Assembly: GCF_042670205.1 (NCBI RefSeq)
Contig: NZ_JBHUWD010000001.1
Location: forward strand, 244,547 to 308,546
From: Luteimicrobium sp042670205
GTDB lineage: Bacteria > Actinomycetota > Actinomycetes > Actinomycetales > Cellulomonadaceae
Length of the DNA stretch: 64,000 bases
Reading direction: 5' to 3'
A program made the translations under genes and the position numbers. Below, piece by piece: positions 1 through 8,949 of this stretch. The notes under the pieces were generated by a model, which was not told the origin of the DNA, did not search any database, and saw nothing but the letters and a program-made list of their open reading frames with translations. Numbering within the stretch: the first letter of the stretch is position 1; each line of letters starts with the position of its first letter.

Positions 1-1203
1 CGGCAGCGCGCCCACGCCGCAGGCGACCTCGAGACCGAGCTCCGGTGCATGTCGAACCTCGTCGCGAACCGGTACTACGCGGGCAACCTCGACGAGGCGG
101 CCCGGCTCGCGGACGAGGCGTCGCGGTACGCCCAGGACACCGGCATGACGTGGAGCGTCTACGGGATGACGATCCGCATGTTCGTCCTCCTCGGGGGCTA
201 CCTCCGCGGCGAGCTCGCGGCGGCGGACCCCGGGCCCGTCCCCGAGAGCTGGGCCGCGGGGTACCAGGCGCTGCAGCTCTACCCGGCCGTCGCGCGGGGC
301 GACGCGGACGCCGTCGAGCGGGGCCGTGCCCTGCACCCCTCCTGGGTCGTGGACGGACAGATCGCCCTCGTCGCCGGTGGCTGCACGGTCGACGCGCTCG
401 TCTGGCGCGGCGACGACGAGGAGGCGGTCGCGCTCGCCGAGGAGGTCATCCTCTTCCTCGGTCGCGAGTGGTCCGACTCGTTCCTCGGCCGGATCTGGCT
501 CTCCGCGCTCGCGCTCTCGGCGCTCGCCGACCAGGCCGAGCGGGACGCGCTCCTCGGACAGGACGTCGCGCCTCTCGTCGCGCACGGGGACGAGTTCCTC
601 GACGCCGCGGTCCGCACCGCCGAGCGCGGGCGCCCGCGCGGCGGGGTCCTCGGCCCGGAGGGCCGCGGCTGGCTCGCGCGGGTCCACGCCGAGCACTCCC
701 GCCTCCAGGCGGCGGGCGGCGTGGGTGCCAACGACCCCGAGCTCTGGGCCGCGGCGGCGCACGAGTTCGACTTCGGGTACCGGTACGAGGTCGCCCGGTC
801 GCGGTGGCGCTGGGCCGAGGCCCTCGTGGCGGCGGGGGACCGGGACGCGGGGGGCAAGCAGCTCGCGGCGGCCCTCGCGGACGCCGACGCGATGGGTGCG
901 CGTCCCCTGGCGGACGCGTGCCGCGCCCTCGCGCGCCGCGCCCGGCTGGACGTCGTCGGCGGCGGGGCGCGGGCGGCGTCGTCGGACACGCTGACCGAGC
1001 GGGAGTCCGAGGTCATGGCGCTCGTGGCGCAGGGCCTGTCGAACCGCCAGATCGGCGAGCGCCTGTTCATCTCCGGCAAGACGGTGAGCGTGCACGTGTC
1101 GAACGTGCTCGCGAAGCTGGGCGCCGCGACGCGCGCGGAAGCGGTGTCCGTCGCCCACCAGCGCGGGCTGCTCACGGTCCCGTCGCCGGGCCGCCCGGCC
1201 TGA
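1..1203 (+). CDS. LuxR-family transcriptional regulator, C-terminal part (5' truncated by window edge)
   Basis: The frame is open from the first base, so the start lies outside the window; 400 codons are visible. The C-terminal ~60 residues (codons ~331-392) form a LuxR/GerE helix-turn-helix, with LTERESEVMALVAQGLSNR followed by the recognition helix ISGKTVSVHVSNVL. The upstream ~330 residues are alpha-helical and Ala/Leu/Glu-rich, as in the TPR-like middle of large ATP-binding LuxR (LAL/MalT-like) regulators, so the missing N-terminus may carry an AAA-type ATPase; that is inference. It ends before strong hairpins and is probably not in the operon that follows. Whether it controls the sugar genes next to it cannot be told from sequence. 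Confidence 0.85.
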   Translation, partial: RQRAHAAGDLETELRCMSNLVANRYYAGNLDEAARLADEASRYAQDTGMTWSVYGMTIRMFVLLGGYLRGELAAADPGPVPESWAAGYQALQLYPAVARGDADAVERGRALHPSWVVDGQIALVAGGCTVDALVWRGDDEEAVALAEEVILFLGREWSDSFLGRIWLSALALSALADQAERDALLGQDVAPLVAHGDEFLDAAVRTAERGRPRGGVLGPEGRGWLARVHAEHSRLQAAGGVGANDPELWAAAAHEFDFGYRYEVARSRWRWAEALVAAGDRDAGGKQLAAALADADAMGARPLADACRALARRARLDVVGGGARAASSDTLTERESEVMALVAQGLSNRQIGERLFISGKTVSVHVSNVLAKLGAATRAEAVSVAHQRGLLTVPSPGRPA

Positions 1204-1210
1204 GCCGCTG

Positions 1211-1256
1211 CCGCGCGCCGCCTCGGCGCGCGGGGCCGAGCCGTCGCGGACGGCTC
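1211..1256 (+). terminator. Tandem hairpins after LuxR gene
   Basis: Two adjacent perfect hairpins follow the stop codon by 7 bases: a 10-bp stem CCGCGCGCCG / CGGCGCGCGG (1211-1220 with 1224-1233, loop CCT) and an 8-bp stem GAGCCGTC / GACGGCTC (1238-1245 with 1249-1256). No U-tract follows, as is common in high-GC actinobacteria, so termination is inferred from position and stem strength. Confidence 0.5.
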
Positions 1257-1293
1257 GCTCCTCGGCATCTTCCCGGCCTTCTCGCACGTCACG

Positions 1294-1309
1294 ACGTCAA
1301 CGTTGACAT
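1294..1309. promoter_or_regulatory. LacI-family operator O1
   Basis: The sequence ACGTCAACGTTGACAT holds a perfect 12-bp palindrome (GTCAACGTTGAC). It is the first of a pair with O2, centre-to-centre distance 20 bp (about two helical turns, same DNA face). The CAACGTTG core recurs upstream of the six-hairpin glycosidase and GH92 units. The central CpG palindrome is typical of LacI/GalR-family sites, and a LacI-type gene lies in the locus at 16878-17912; assignment to that protein is inference. Confidence 0.7.
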
Positions 1310-1332
1310 CGCCGCGTCAACGTTGTCATACT
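1303..1332 (+). promoter_or_regulatory. Predicted promoter of the mannosidase operon, overlapped by operators
   Basis: A consensus -35 box TTGACA (1303-1308) is followed after 18 bp by CATACT (1327-1332) as a -10-like box. O1 overlaps the -35 and O2 covers the spacer and -10, so a bound repressor would block RNA polymerase. The GH92 promoter at 17969-17998 has the same architecture. Confidence 0.55.
1314..1329. promoter_or_regulatory. LacI-family operator O2
   Basis: GCGTCAACGTTGTCAT, sharing CGTCAACGTTGTCAT with the site at 15788-15803 and all but one of those bases with 17980-17995. It sits 20 bp downstream of O1 and overlaps the predicted -10 region of the operon beginning at 1382. Confidence 0.7.
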
Positions 1333-1381
1333 GACGCGCAGCACGCGATGAGGCGTGGAGGCTCGACGAGGAGTGAGACGA

Positions 1382-2611
1382 ATGAAACTGCTTCGACGCT
1401 CGGTCACAGGACTGTCCCTCGCGGCGGCGCTCGCCGTCACCGGCGCCGGCGTGGCCTCGGCGGCCGGGCCGGCACAGGCCGACGCCGGGACGCCCGCCCC
1501 CTCCGCGGGCAGCCTCGAGGTGAAGGACTACACCGTCCTCGGCCCCGTCGACCAGAACACGCACGTCTTCGGGCGCGACAACGGGCAGAGCGTCTTCTAC
1601 CAGGGCCGGTCGTACTGGTTCTTCGACGACACGATGCTGCAGAACCCCGACGGGTTCCTGTCCAGCACGTCGGCGTCCACGGCGGACCTCGATGCCTCCG
1701 ACGGCATCACCCTGCGCTCCACGACCATCTTCGACCGCACCGAGACGACGGCCCCGACGGAGTTCGTCCCCTACTCGGACGTGGAGAACGCGTTCCAGCA
1801 GGAGCACGCGTCGGACGACTGCACCGGCTCCACCGACGAGAACTGCGGGACGCAGTTCGCGTTCTGGCCCGGCGCGGTCGTCGCCGACCCCAGCCACCAC
1901 CGGATCCTCGTCTTCTACGGGAAGCTGTGCCGCGGCGGCCTCGACACCGGCCCCTGCGCGTCGGGCTTCGTCGGCCAGGCCCTCGGCTCCGGCATCGTCT
2001 CGGTGGACATGCGGACGCACGCGATCAGCCGGCTCGACGTCGAGCACCAGGACCCGTCGCTGTCCTCCCCGGAAGGCCACGACCCGACCCTCCTGTTCGC
2101 CCCGGACGAGAACTGGGGGAACGGCGGCGCCGTCGTCGTCGGGCAGGAGCTGTACGCGTACGGGAAGTGCACGAGCGCGAACGACTGCGCGGTGGCGCGC
2201 GTCCGCCTCGGCGACGTCCAGGACCACGACGCCTGGACCTACTACACGGGCGACGACGCACAGGGTCGGCCGCAGTGGTCGCACGACCCGAGCGCCGCGG
2301 TCGCCGTCATGAAGGGCGGCGCGGCCGGCGAGACCGTCCAGTACGACCCCACGACCGGCTCGTACATGAACACGTTCATGCCCTCGCCGTTCCTCGACAA
2401 GAACGTCTACTACCAGACCGCGCCGCACCCGTGGGGGCCGTGGAGCGCGCAGCAGACGCTCTTCACCACGCAGTCCACGGACGGCGTCGACTACGCCGCG
2501 TTCGCCCACCCCGAGTACACGACCGACCACGGCCTGACCCGCTACTACACGTACTACGCGTCCTCGACCGGGCACCAGATGCTCGTCAAGGTCGACTTCA
2601 AGGAGTCCTGA
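1382..2611 (+). CDS. Secreted beta-propeller glycosidase-like protein
   Basis: This is a 409-residue exported protein. The ATG at 1382 is chosen over an in-frame GTG at 1355 because a GAGGAG Shine-Dalgarno precedes it and a clean signal peptide begins there (MKLLRR, hydrophobic core, Ala-X-Ala-like cleavage near residues 26-33). The mature part has repeated blade-like stretches (GRSYWFFDDTM, HHRILVFYGK, GGAVVVGQELYAYGK) and a C-terminal APHPWGPWS motif, common in GH43/GH32-like or DUF4185-like five-bladed propellers. I cannot assign a GH family or substrate. As the first gene of an operator-controlled operon with alpha-mannosidase and sugar transporter genes, it probably acts on or binds the extracellular glycan. 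The stop is 3 bases from the next start, and the next gene's SD (AAGGAG) lies inside this gene's end. Confidence 0.75.
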   Translation: MKLLRRSVTGLSLAAALAVTGAGVASAAGPAQADAGTPAPSAGSLEVKDYTVLGPVDQNTHVFGRDNGQSVFYQGRSYWFFDDTMLQNPDGFLSSTSASTADLDASDGITLRSTTIFDRTETTAPTEFVPYSDVENAFQQEHASDDCTGSTDENCGTQFAFWPGAVVADPSHHRILVFYGKLCRGGLDTGPCASGFVGQALGSGIVSVDMRTHAISRLDVEHQDPSLSSPEGHDPTLLFAPDENWGNGGAVVVGQELYAYGKCTSANDCAVARVRLGDVQDHDAWTYYTGDDAQGRPQWSHDPSAAVAVMKGGAAGETVQYDPTTGSYMNTFMPSPFLDKNVYYQTAPHPWGPWSAQQTLFTTQSTDGVDYAAFAHPEYTTDHGLTRYYTYYASSTGHQMLVKVDFKES

Positions 2612-2614
2612 CCG

Positions 2615-5600
2615 ATGCACCTCGACCCTCAGCGCGTGATCGACCGCACGCGCCGCGTCCTCACCGAGCGCGTCTGGCCCGCGGCGGAGGTGGCCACCGC
2701 GCCGCTCACCGTCACGGCCCGGTCGCTGCCCGGTGAGCCCGAGCCCTTCGACCGCGCCACCGACGGGGAGTTCGCGCCCACCCGGGTGGGTGACCCGTGG
2801 GGTCCCGCGTGGACGACGACGTGGTTCCGGGTGCGCGGCGAGGCGCCCGCGAACTGGGCGGACCGCGTGGGCGCTGAGGGCGGGGTGCTCCGCACCGTCG
2901 CCGCGCTCGACATCGGCTTCGACGCCGACGCCGGGCCCGGCTTCCAGTGCGAGGGGCTCGTCTTCGACACCGACGGCCAGATCCTCAAGGGCATCCACCC
3001 CCGCAACAAGGCGGTGGCGGTCCGCGGGCCGTCGGTGGACCTGTTCGTCGAGGCGGCCGCCAACCCCGACGTCGCGGCGGCCGCCTTCCGTCCGACGCAC
3101 CTGGGCGACGGCATCGCCCCGGACGGGCCGCCCCTCTACACGCTCAAGCGGGCCGACCTCGCGCTCGTCGACCCCGGCGTCGAGGCGCTCGCCTACGACC
3201 TGGACGTGCTCCTCGGGTGGGCCGAGCGGCTGCCCGCCGACCGCCCGCGCCGGGGACGGGTGCTCACGGCGCTCGCCGGCGCGCTCGACGCCCTCGACCT
3301 CGACGACGTCGCCGGGACCGCCGCCGCGGCGCGCGCCGAGCTCGCGGACGTCCTCGCGCAAGGCGCCGAGCCGAGCGCGCACCGCGTGGCCGCCGTCGGG
3401 CACGCGCACATCGACTCGGCCTGGCTGTGGCCGACGCGCGAGACCGTCCGCAAGTGCACGCGCACGTTCTCGAACGTGATCGCGCTCATGGACGACTACC
3501 CGGAGCTGCGCTTCGCGTGCTCGCAGGCCCAGCAGTACGCCTGGATCGAGCAGAGCCAGCCCGACCTGTTCGCGTCGATCACCAAGGCCGTCGACCGCGG
3601 CGCGTGGATCCCCGCGGGCGGCATGTGGGTCGAGTCCGACACCAACATGCCGGGCGGCGAGGCGCTCGTGCGCCAGTTCGTGCACGGCAAGCGGTACTTC
3701 GCGGAGCGGTTCGGGGTCGAGCCCGAGGAGGTCTGGCTGCCGGACTCCTTCGGGTACACCGCGGCGCTGCCGCAGATCGCCAAGCTCGCCGGCTACCGGT
3801 GGTTCGTCACCCAGAAGCTCTCCTGGGGCGCGCCGAACAACAAGTTCCCGCACCACACCTTCTGGTGGCAGGGCATCGACGGGACCCGGCTGTTCAGCCA
3901 CCTGCCGCCCGTCGACACGTACCTGTCGGAGCTGTCCGCGGCCGAGCTCGACCACGCGGTCACGAACTTCGCCGACCACCCGGCGGCGTCGACGTCGCTC
4001 GTCCCGTTCGGGCACGGCGACGGCGGCGGCGGTCCCACCGCGCTCATGATGGAGCGCGCGCGGCGCCAGGCGGACCTCGAGGGCTCGCCCCGGATCGAGC
4101 ACGCGACGCCGGAGGAGTTCTTCCGGACCGCCGAGGCCGAGTACCCCGACGCCCCGACCTGGGTCGGCGAGCTCTACCTCGAGGCGCACCGCGGGACGTA
4201 CACCTCGCAGGCGGCGACCAAGCGCGGCAACCGCCGCAGCGAGCACCTGCTGCGCGAGGCGGAGCTGTGGAGCGCGGTCGCGACCGTCCGGTACGGCGTC
4301 CCGTACCCGTACGAGGCGCTCGACCGGATCTGGAAGACCGTGCTGCTGCACCAGTTCCACGACATCCTGCCGGGGTCGTCGATCGCGTGGGTGCACCGCG
4401 AGGCCGTGGCCGCCTACGAGGAGGTCCGCCAGGAGCTCGAGGGGATCGTCGGCGCCGCGCTCGACGTCCTCGCGGGCGAGGGGAGCACGCCGCTCGCGTT
4501 CAACGCCGCGCCCACGACGGCTTCGGGCGTCCCCGCGCTCGGTGCCGCCTCCCCGGCCGCTGCCGCCGCGCAGGCGGTCGCCGTCACGCAGGACGGCGGC
4601 GCCGTCGTCCTCGACAACGGCGTCCTCCGCGTCGCGATCGACGCGCACGGCGTCGCGTCGAGCGTCGTCGACCTGCGGCACGGGCGGGAGCTCGTGCTCC
4701 CGGGCCGCCGCCTCGGCGAGCTCGTGCTCCACCAGGACCTCCCCAACGCGTTCGACGCGTGGGACCTCGACGAGCACTACCGCGGCTCCGGCCGCGTCCT
4801 CGACGACCTCGACGAGCTGCGGGTGGAGCGTGACGACGACGGCGGGGCCACCGTGGTCGTCACCCGTACCTTCGGCCGGTCGACCGCCACCCAGCGGACC
4901 ACCCTGCGCGCCGGCGCCGCCACGCTCGACTACGAGACCGAGGTCGACTGGCACGAGGCCGAGCGCATCCTCAAGGTCGCGTTCCCCGTCGACGTCCGCA
5001 CCGACGCCGCGGCGTCCGAGATCCAGTTCGGGCACGTCGTGCGGCCCACGCACTCCAACACCACCTGGGACGCCGCGAAGTTCGAGACGTGCGCCCACCG
5101 CTGGGTGCACGTCGGCGAGCCCGGCTTCGGCGTCGCCGTCGCGAACGACGCCACCTACGGGCACGACATCCACCGGGTCGAGCCCGACGACGGCGCGCGC
5201 CCCGGCACCGAGGTCCGCCTCTCCCTGCTCCGGGCGCCGCGCTACCCGGACCCCGAGGCCGACCAGGGCACCCACCGGTTCGCGTACCAGCTCGTCAGCG
5301 GCGCCGAGATCGGCGACGCCGTCGACGCCGGGTACCGGCTCAACCTCCCGCTCCGGGAGCGCGCAGGGGCCGCGCCCGTGGCACCGCTGGTCACCGTCTC
5401 GGGGCTCGGCCCCGCGGGCGACCGGCACGGGGTCGTCGTCGAGAGCGTCAAGCTCGCCGAGGACCGGTCGGGCGACCTCGTCGTCCGGCTCTACGAGTCG
5501 CTCGGAGCCCGCACGCGGGCACGCGTCGCCTGGGACCACGAGTCCCTGGGCGCGACCGGCGCCACGGTCGTCGACCTGCTCGAGCGCGAGCTCGAGCCGC

Positions 5601-5701
5601 TGGCCGACGCCCGCACTGGGACGGAGCTCGAGCTCCGCCCCTTCCAGATCGTCACGCTCCGGATCCACCGGAGCCCGGGTCTCGAGGAGGAGATCGGATG
5701 A
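2615..5701 (+). CDS. GH38 alpha-mannosidase
   Basis: 1028 residues, usual size for bacterial/class II GH38 enzymes, with no signal peptide, so it probably hydrolyses imported alpha-mannosides in the cytoplasm. The family's zinc-site motif HAHIDSAW (His263, Asp267) is present. The motif WLPDSFGYTAALPQI carries the predicted nucleophile Asp377. The motif HQFHDILPGSSI lies near residue 580. The remainder is the typical helical linker and C-terminal beta-sandwich. Start ATG 2615 has AAGGAG upstream. It overlaps the first permease gene by ATGA, which supports co-transcription and coupling to uptake. The family assignment is solid; the exact linkage preference cannot be read from sequence. Confidence 0.95.
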   Translation: MHLDPQRVIDRTRRVLTERVWPAAEVATAPLTVTARSLPGEPEPFDRATDGEFAPTRVGDPWGPAWTTTWFRVRGEAPANWADRVGAEGGVLRTVAALDIGFDADAGPGFQCEGLVFDTDGQILKGIHPRNKAVAVRGPSVDLFVEAAANPDVAAAAFRPTHLGDGIAPDGPPLYTLKRADLALVDPGVEALAYDLDVLLGWAERLPADRPRRGRVLTALAGALDALDLDDVAGTAAAARAELADVLAQGAEPSAHRVAAVGHAHIDSAWLWPTRETVRKCTRTFSNVIALMDDYPELRFACSQAQQYAWIEQSQPDLFASITKAVDRGAWIPAGGMWVESDTNMPGGEALVRQFVHGKRYFAERFGVEPEEVWLPDSFGYTAALPQIAKLAGYRWFVTQKLSWGAPNNKFPHHTFWWQGIDGTRLFSHLPPVDTYLSELSAAELDHAVTNFADHPAASTSLVPFGHGDGGGGPTALMMERARRQADLEGSPRIEHATPEEFFRTAEAEYPDAPTWVGELYLEAHRGTYTSQAATKRGNRRSEHLLREAELWSAVATVRYGVPYPYEALDRIWKTVLLHQFHDILPGSSIAWVHREAVAAYEEVRQELEGIVGAALDVLAGEGSTPLAFNAAPTTASGVPALGAASPAAAAAQAVAVTQDGGAVVLDNGVLRVAIDAHGVASSVVDLRHGRELVLPGRRLGELVLHQDLPNAFDAWDLDEHYRGSGRVLDDLDELRVERDDDGGATVVVTRTFGRSTATQRTTLRAGAATLDYETEVDWHEAERILKVAFPVDVRTDAAASEIQFGHVVRPTHSNTTWDAAKFETCAHRWVHVGEPGFGVAVANDATYGHDIHRVEPDDGARPGTEVRLSLLRAPRYPDPEADQGTHRFAYQLVSGAEIGDAVDAGYRLNLPLRERAGAAPVAPLVTVSGLGPAGDRHGVVVESVKLAEDRSGDLVVRLYESLGARTRARVAWDHESLGATGATVVDLLERELEPLADARTGTELELRPFQIVTLRIHRSPGLEEEIG

Positions 5702-6678
5702 CGCAGACGTCCGTCGGGGTCGCGACCGCGCCGCTGGCGCAGGCCGCCACCTCTCGCACGCGACCACGCGGATCGAGGCGCTCAGCGAAGAGGCGCCGCG
5801 ACACGCTGATCGGCTACCTGTTCATCTCGCCGGCGATCATCGGGCTGTTCCTGTTCGTGGGCTACCCCATGGTCACGTCCCTGTACCACTCGTTCACCGA
5901 CTGGAACGGGCTCACCCCGGCCACCTGGGTCGGGTTCGACAACTACGTCGAGATGTTCACCAAGGACCCGACGTTCTGGCCGTCGGTCGCCGTCACGTTC
6001 CTGTGGGTCGTCCTCTCCGTGCCGATCACCATCGTCGCGGGGCTGGCGCTCGCGGTCCTCGTGAACCGGGGACTGCGCGGGGTCAAGATCTTCCGGACGA
6101 TCTTCTACCTGCCGGTCGTCCTGCCGGCGGTCGCCGTCCTGACGCTGTGGAAGTACATCTACGACCCGACGTACGGGCTCGCGAACCAGGTGCTCCGCTT
6201 CCTGCACCTGCCGACGAGCGCCTGGCTGGGCGACGCGCACATCGCGCTCCCCGCGATCCTCCTCGTGGGGGTGTGGGGCGTCGGCGGGACGATGATCATC
6301 TTCCTCGCGGGGCTCCAGGCGGTGCCGGACGAGCTCCTCGAAGCCGCCAAGGTCGACGGCGCCGGGGCGTTCCGCAGCTTCGTCAAGATCACGCTGCCGA
6401 TGATCGGCCCGATCCTCCTGCTCCAGCTCGTGCTGCAGCTCAACATGGCGTTCCAGACGTTCAACCAGGTCGCGATCCTCACCAAGGGCGGCCCCGGCAC
6501 GTCGACGAACCTGCTCATGTACAAGATCTACAACGACGGGTTCGCGAACTTCATCACCGCGCCGCAGCTCGGCTACGCCACCGCCGAGGTCTGGGTGCTG
6601 TTCGTGATCGTCATGCTCGTCACCCTGCTCATGCTCCGGCTCACCCGAGGCCGCTTCTCCGCCGGAGGTGAGGCATGA
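5698..6678 (+). CDS. Carbohydrate ABC transporter permease (MalF/UgpA type)
   Basis: 326 residues with about six transmembrane helices, beginning TLIGYLFISPAIIGLFLFVG after a basic N-terminus. The cytoplasmic EAA loop (EAAKVDGAGAFRSFVKITLP, ~214-233) that contacts the ATPase is intact. ATG 5698 overlaps the mannosidase stop (ATGA), and the next permease overlaps it the same way, so the three are translationally coupled. It should form a heterodimer with the following permease. No ATPase gene is present in the operon; such CUT1 systems often use a shared MsmK-type ATPase encoded elsewhere. Confidence 0.93.
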   Translation: MTQTSVGVATAPLAQAATSRTRPRGSRRSAKRRRDTLIGYLFISPAIIGLFLFVGYPMVTSLYHSFTDWNGLTPATWVGFDNYVEMFTKDPTFWPSVAVTFLWVVLSVPITIVAGLALAVLVNRGLRGVKIFRTIFYLPVVLPAVAVLTLWKYIYDPTYGLANQVLRFLHLPTSAWLGDAHIALPAILLVGVWGVGGTMIIFLAGLQAVPDELLEAAKVDGAGAFRSFVKITLPMIGPILLLQLVLQLNMAFQTFNQVAILTKGGPGTSTNLLMYKIYNDGFANFITAPQLGYATAEVWVLFVIVMLVTLLMLRLTRGRFSAGGEA

Positions 6679-7583
6679 CCGCCACCCTGACCGCGCCGTC
6701 GTCCGCCACGCACGCCGGGACCACCGAGCGGAACGTCCCGCTCTCGCACCGGGTGCCCCGCACCCTGTCGAAGGTCGCCTGGTACGCGCTGTGCGGGCTG
6801 CTCGCCCTGTCGATGCTCCTCCCTCTCGTGTGGATGGTGAGCATCGCGCTGAAGTCGAACGGCGACATCAACCAGATCCCGCCGACCTTCTTCCCGAAGG
6901 AGTTCCAGCTCTCGAACTTCGTGAACGGACCCGCGGAGATCCACTTCTACCGCCTGCTCGTGAACACGCTGATCGTCACCGTGTTCTCGGTGTTCGGGGC
7001 GGTCGCGAGCTCGATGATCGTCGGCTACGGGATCTCGCGCATCGATTTCCCCGGCCGGAACTTCTGGTTCGCGCTCATCGCCGGGAGCCTGTTCGTGCCG
7101 GGGATCGTCGGGCTCATCCCGCTGCAGCACCTCTACATCAACGTCGGGCTGATCGACACCTGGGTGCCGCTGATCCTGCCCGCGTTCTTCGGGAGCCCCG
7201 TCTTCATCTTCCTGGCCCGGCAGTACTACCAGTCGATCCCGCGGTACCTCGACGAGTCCGCCCTGATCGACGGCGCCGGCCACTGGACGATCTTCACGCG
7301 GATCATGCTGCCGATCACCAAGCCGGTGTGGATCACGGTCGCGATCATGTCCTCCCAGCTCGCCTGGAACGACTACCTCAACCCGCTGGTCTACCTGCAG
7401 AGCCAGTCGAAGTTCACGCTCCCGCTGGGCATGGCCTCGTTCCTCAGCGACACCGCGGGTTCCGAATACAACTACTACATGGCGACGAACGTCCTGTTCA
7501 TGCTGCCGCCGCTGCTCCTGTTCTTCCTCGCCCAGCGCTACTTCATGGAGGGCATCGGCTCTCTCGGGACCATCTCGAAGTAG
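6675..7583 (+). CDS. Carbohydrate ABC transporter permease (MalG type)
   Basis: 302 residues, about six transmembrane helices (first around WYALCGLLALSMLLPLVWMV) and a canonical EAA motif (ESALIDGAGHWTIFTRIMLP, ~193-213). ATG 6675 overlaps the previous stop by four bases. It is the second membrane subunit of the CUT1-type importer whose binding protein is encoded next. The cargo is inferred to be a mannose-containing oligosaccharide from the neighbouring glycosidases, not from permease residues. Confidence 0.93.
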   Translation: MTATLTAPSSATHAGTTERNVPLSHRVPRTLSKVAWYALCGLLALSMLLPLVWMVSIALKSNGDINQIPPTFFPKEFQLSNFVNGPAEIHFYRLLVNTLIVTVFSVFGAVASSMIVGYGISRIDFPGRNFWFALIAGSLFVPGIVGLIPLQHLYINVGLIDTWVPLILPAFFGSPVFIFLARQYYQSIPRYLDESALIDGAGHWTIFTRIMLPITKPVWITVAIMSSQLAWNDYLNPLVYLQSQSKFTLPLGMASFLSDTAGSEYNYYMATNVLFMLPPLLLFFLAQRYFMEGIGSLGTISK

Positions 7584-7632
7584 CCCGCTCTGCCACGTCC
7601 CATTCCTTTTCACGCGCTCGAAGGAGAGTGTC

Positions 7633-8949
7633 ATGTCCCGCAAGAACCTCGCCGCCGTCGGTGCGGTCGCCGTCGTCGCGGCCACCTGCCTCACGGCCTG
7701 CAGCTCGTCGTCGTCCGACGGGAGCTCCGACTCGTCGGGCGGAGGCACCGTCACCTACATGACGTGGGAGTCGAACCCCACCAACGCCGCGTTCGACAAG
7801 ACGATGGCGTCGTTCACGTCGACGTCCGGCGTGAGCGTCAAGCGCGAGGCGGCGCCCAACGCCGACTACGCCCAGAAGCTCGCCAGCATGATCCTGTCGA
7901 AGAAGGCGCCCGACTTCTTCTGGTGCACCCCCGCGCAGGCACAGAACCTCGCGGCCGAGGGGCTCCTGTACGACTGGTCGAAGAAGCTCGGCGCCGGGAC
8001 CGAGCTCAAGGCCGAGGACTTCTCCCCGGGCTCGCTCGACCTGTGGAAGACGCCGAAGGGCGCGCTCTCCGGCATCCCCACGCTCGCGAACACGTACGGC
8101 TTCTTCTACAACGCGGACACCTTCAAGAAGGCCGGCATCGCGGTGCCGAAGATCGGCTGGACGTGGGACGACCTGTTCTCCGACCTCAAGAAGCTCAAGG
8201 AGAAGGACCCCGCGACGATGCCGCTGGTCGCCCAGTGGCCGCTCCTCGACGCCACCGAGGGCGTGTCCGCGTACTCGGTCGCCAACGGCGGCGAGCCGCT
8301 CGTCGACTCGTTCGTCACGACGACGAAGGTCAGCGCCGACGCGACCATCCACGAGGGGGCGCAGCGCTTCGTCGACGCGATCGCCGCGAAGCAGATGACC
8401 AACCCCGACTACGACGCCACGAACGCGATGGCGGCCTTCTCCAACGGGAAGATCCCGCTCATGTTCGGCGGCCAGTGGCTCAACCAGATGATCAGCCCGA
8501 ACAAGCCGAAGTTCGACTGGGGCTACGCGCCGTGGCCGACGGGCACCGCGAAGAACGTCCAGCCGATCGAGACGAACGGCGTGTGCTCGCCCGCGTCGCT
8601 CAAGGACCCCGACGCCACCTGGAAGGCGATCGCCTACCTCGAGACCACGGGGTTCAACGAGTCGATGGAGGAGGTGCCCGTCGCGCCCATCGCGTACACG
8701 CCCGGCACCGAGGGCTACTACAAGGGTCTCGAGGCGCAGGGCGGTGCGGCCGCCGCGAGCATCGAGGCCACGGCGAAGTACGAGCTCGCCGCGACCGACA
8801 AGTTCAACACGTCGTTCCTCGACCCGTGGGCCGTCAAGGAGACCGACATCGAGAAGACGTCCTGGAACCCGATGCTCCTGGGCAAGAAGTCGGTCGATCA
8901 GGGCATCGACGAGACCGTCGCCGGCATCCAGGGGCTGATCGGCAAGTGA
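7633..8949 (+). CDS. Sugar ABC transporter solute-binding lipoprotein
   Basis: 438 residues. The N-terminus is a lipoprotein signal peptide with lipobox LTAC (Cys23) followed by a Ser/Gly-rich linker. The mature part is a periplasmic-binding-protein type 2 fold of the SBP_bac_1/MalE class (VTYMTWESN near the start, FFWCTPAQAQNLAAEG, IPTLANTYGFFYNADTFKKAG, MFGGQWLNQ). AAGGAG lies upstream of ATG 7633. It would capture oligosaccharides at the cell surface and deliver them to the two permeases just upstream. Its stop overlaps the next gene's GTG (GTGA). Confidence 0.93.
   Translation: MSRKNLAAVGAVAVVAATCLTACSSSSSDGSSDSSGGGTVTYMTWESNPTNAAFDKTMASFTSTSGVSVKREAAPNADYAQKLASMILSKKAPDFFWCTPAQAQNLAAEGLLYDWSKKLGAGTELKAEDFSPGSLDLWKTPKGALSGIPTLANTYGFFYNADTFKKAGIAVPKIGWTWDDLFSDLKKLKEKDPATMPLVAQWPLLDATEGVSAYSVANGGEPLVDSFVTTTKVSADATIHEGAQRFVDAIAAKQMTNPDYDATNAMAAFSNGKIPLMFGGQWLNQMISPNKPKFDWGYAPWPTGTAKNVQPIETNGVCSPASLKDPDATWKAIAYLETTGFNESMEEVPVAPIAYTPGTEGYYKGLEAQGGAAAASIEATAKYELAATDKFNTSFLDPWAVKETDIEKTSWNPMLLGKKSVDQGIDETVAGIQGLIGK

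Noticed and set aside
1289..5767. 1492-codon open frame on the reverse strand across the GH38 region
   Set aside because: Shadow frame caused by high GC and codon bias opposite the clear GH38 gene; no domain, SD or start context.
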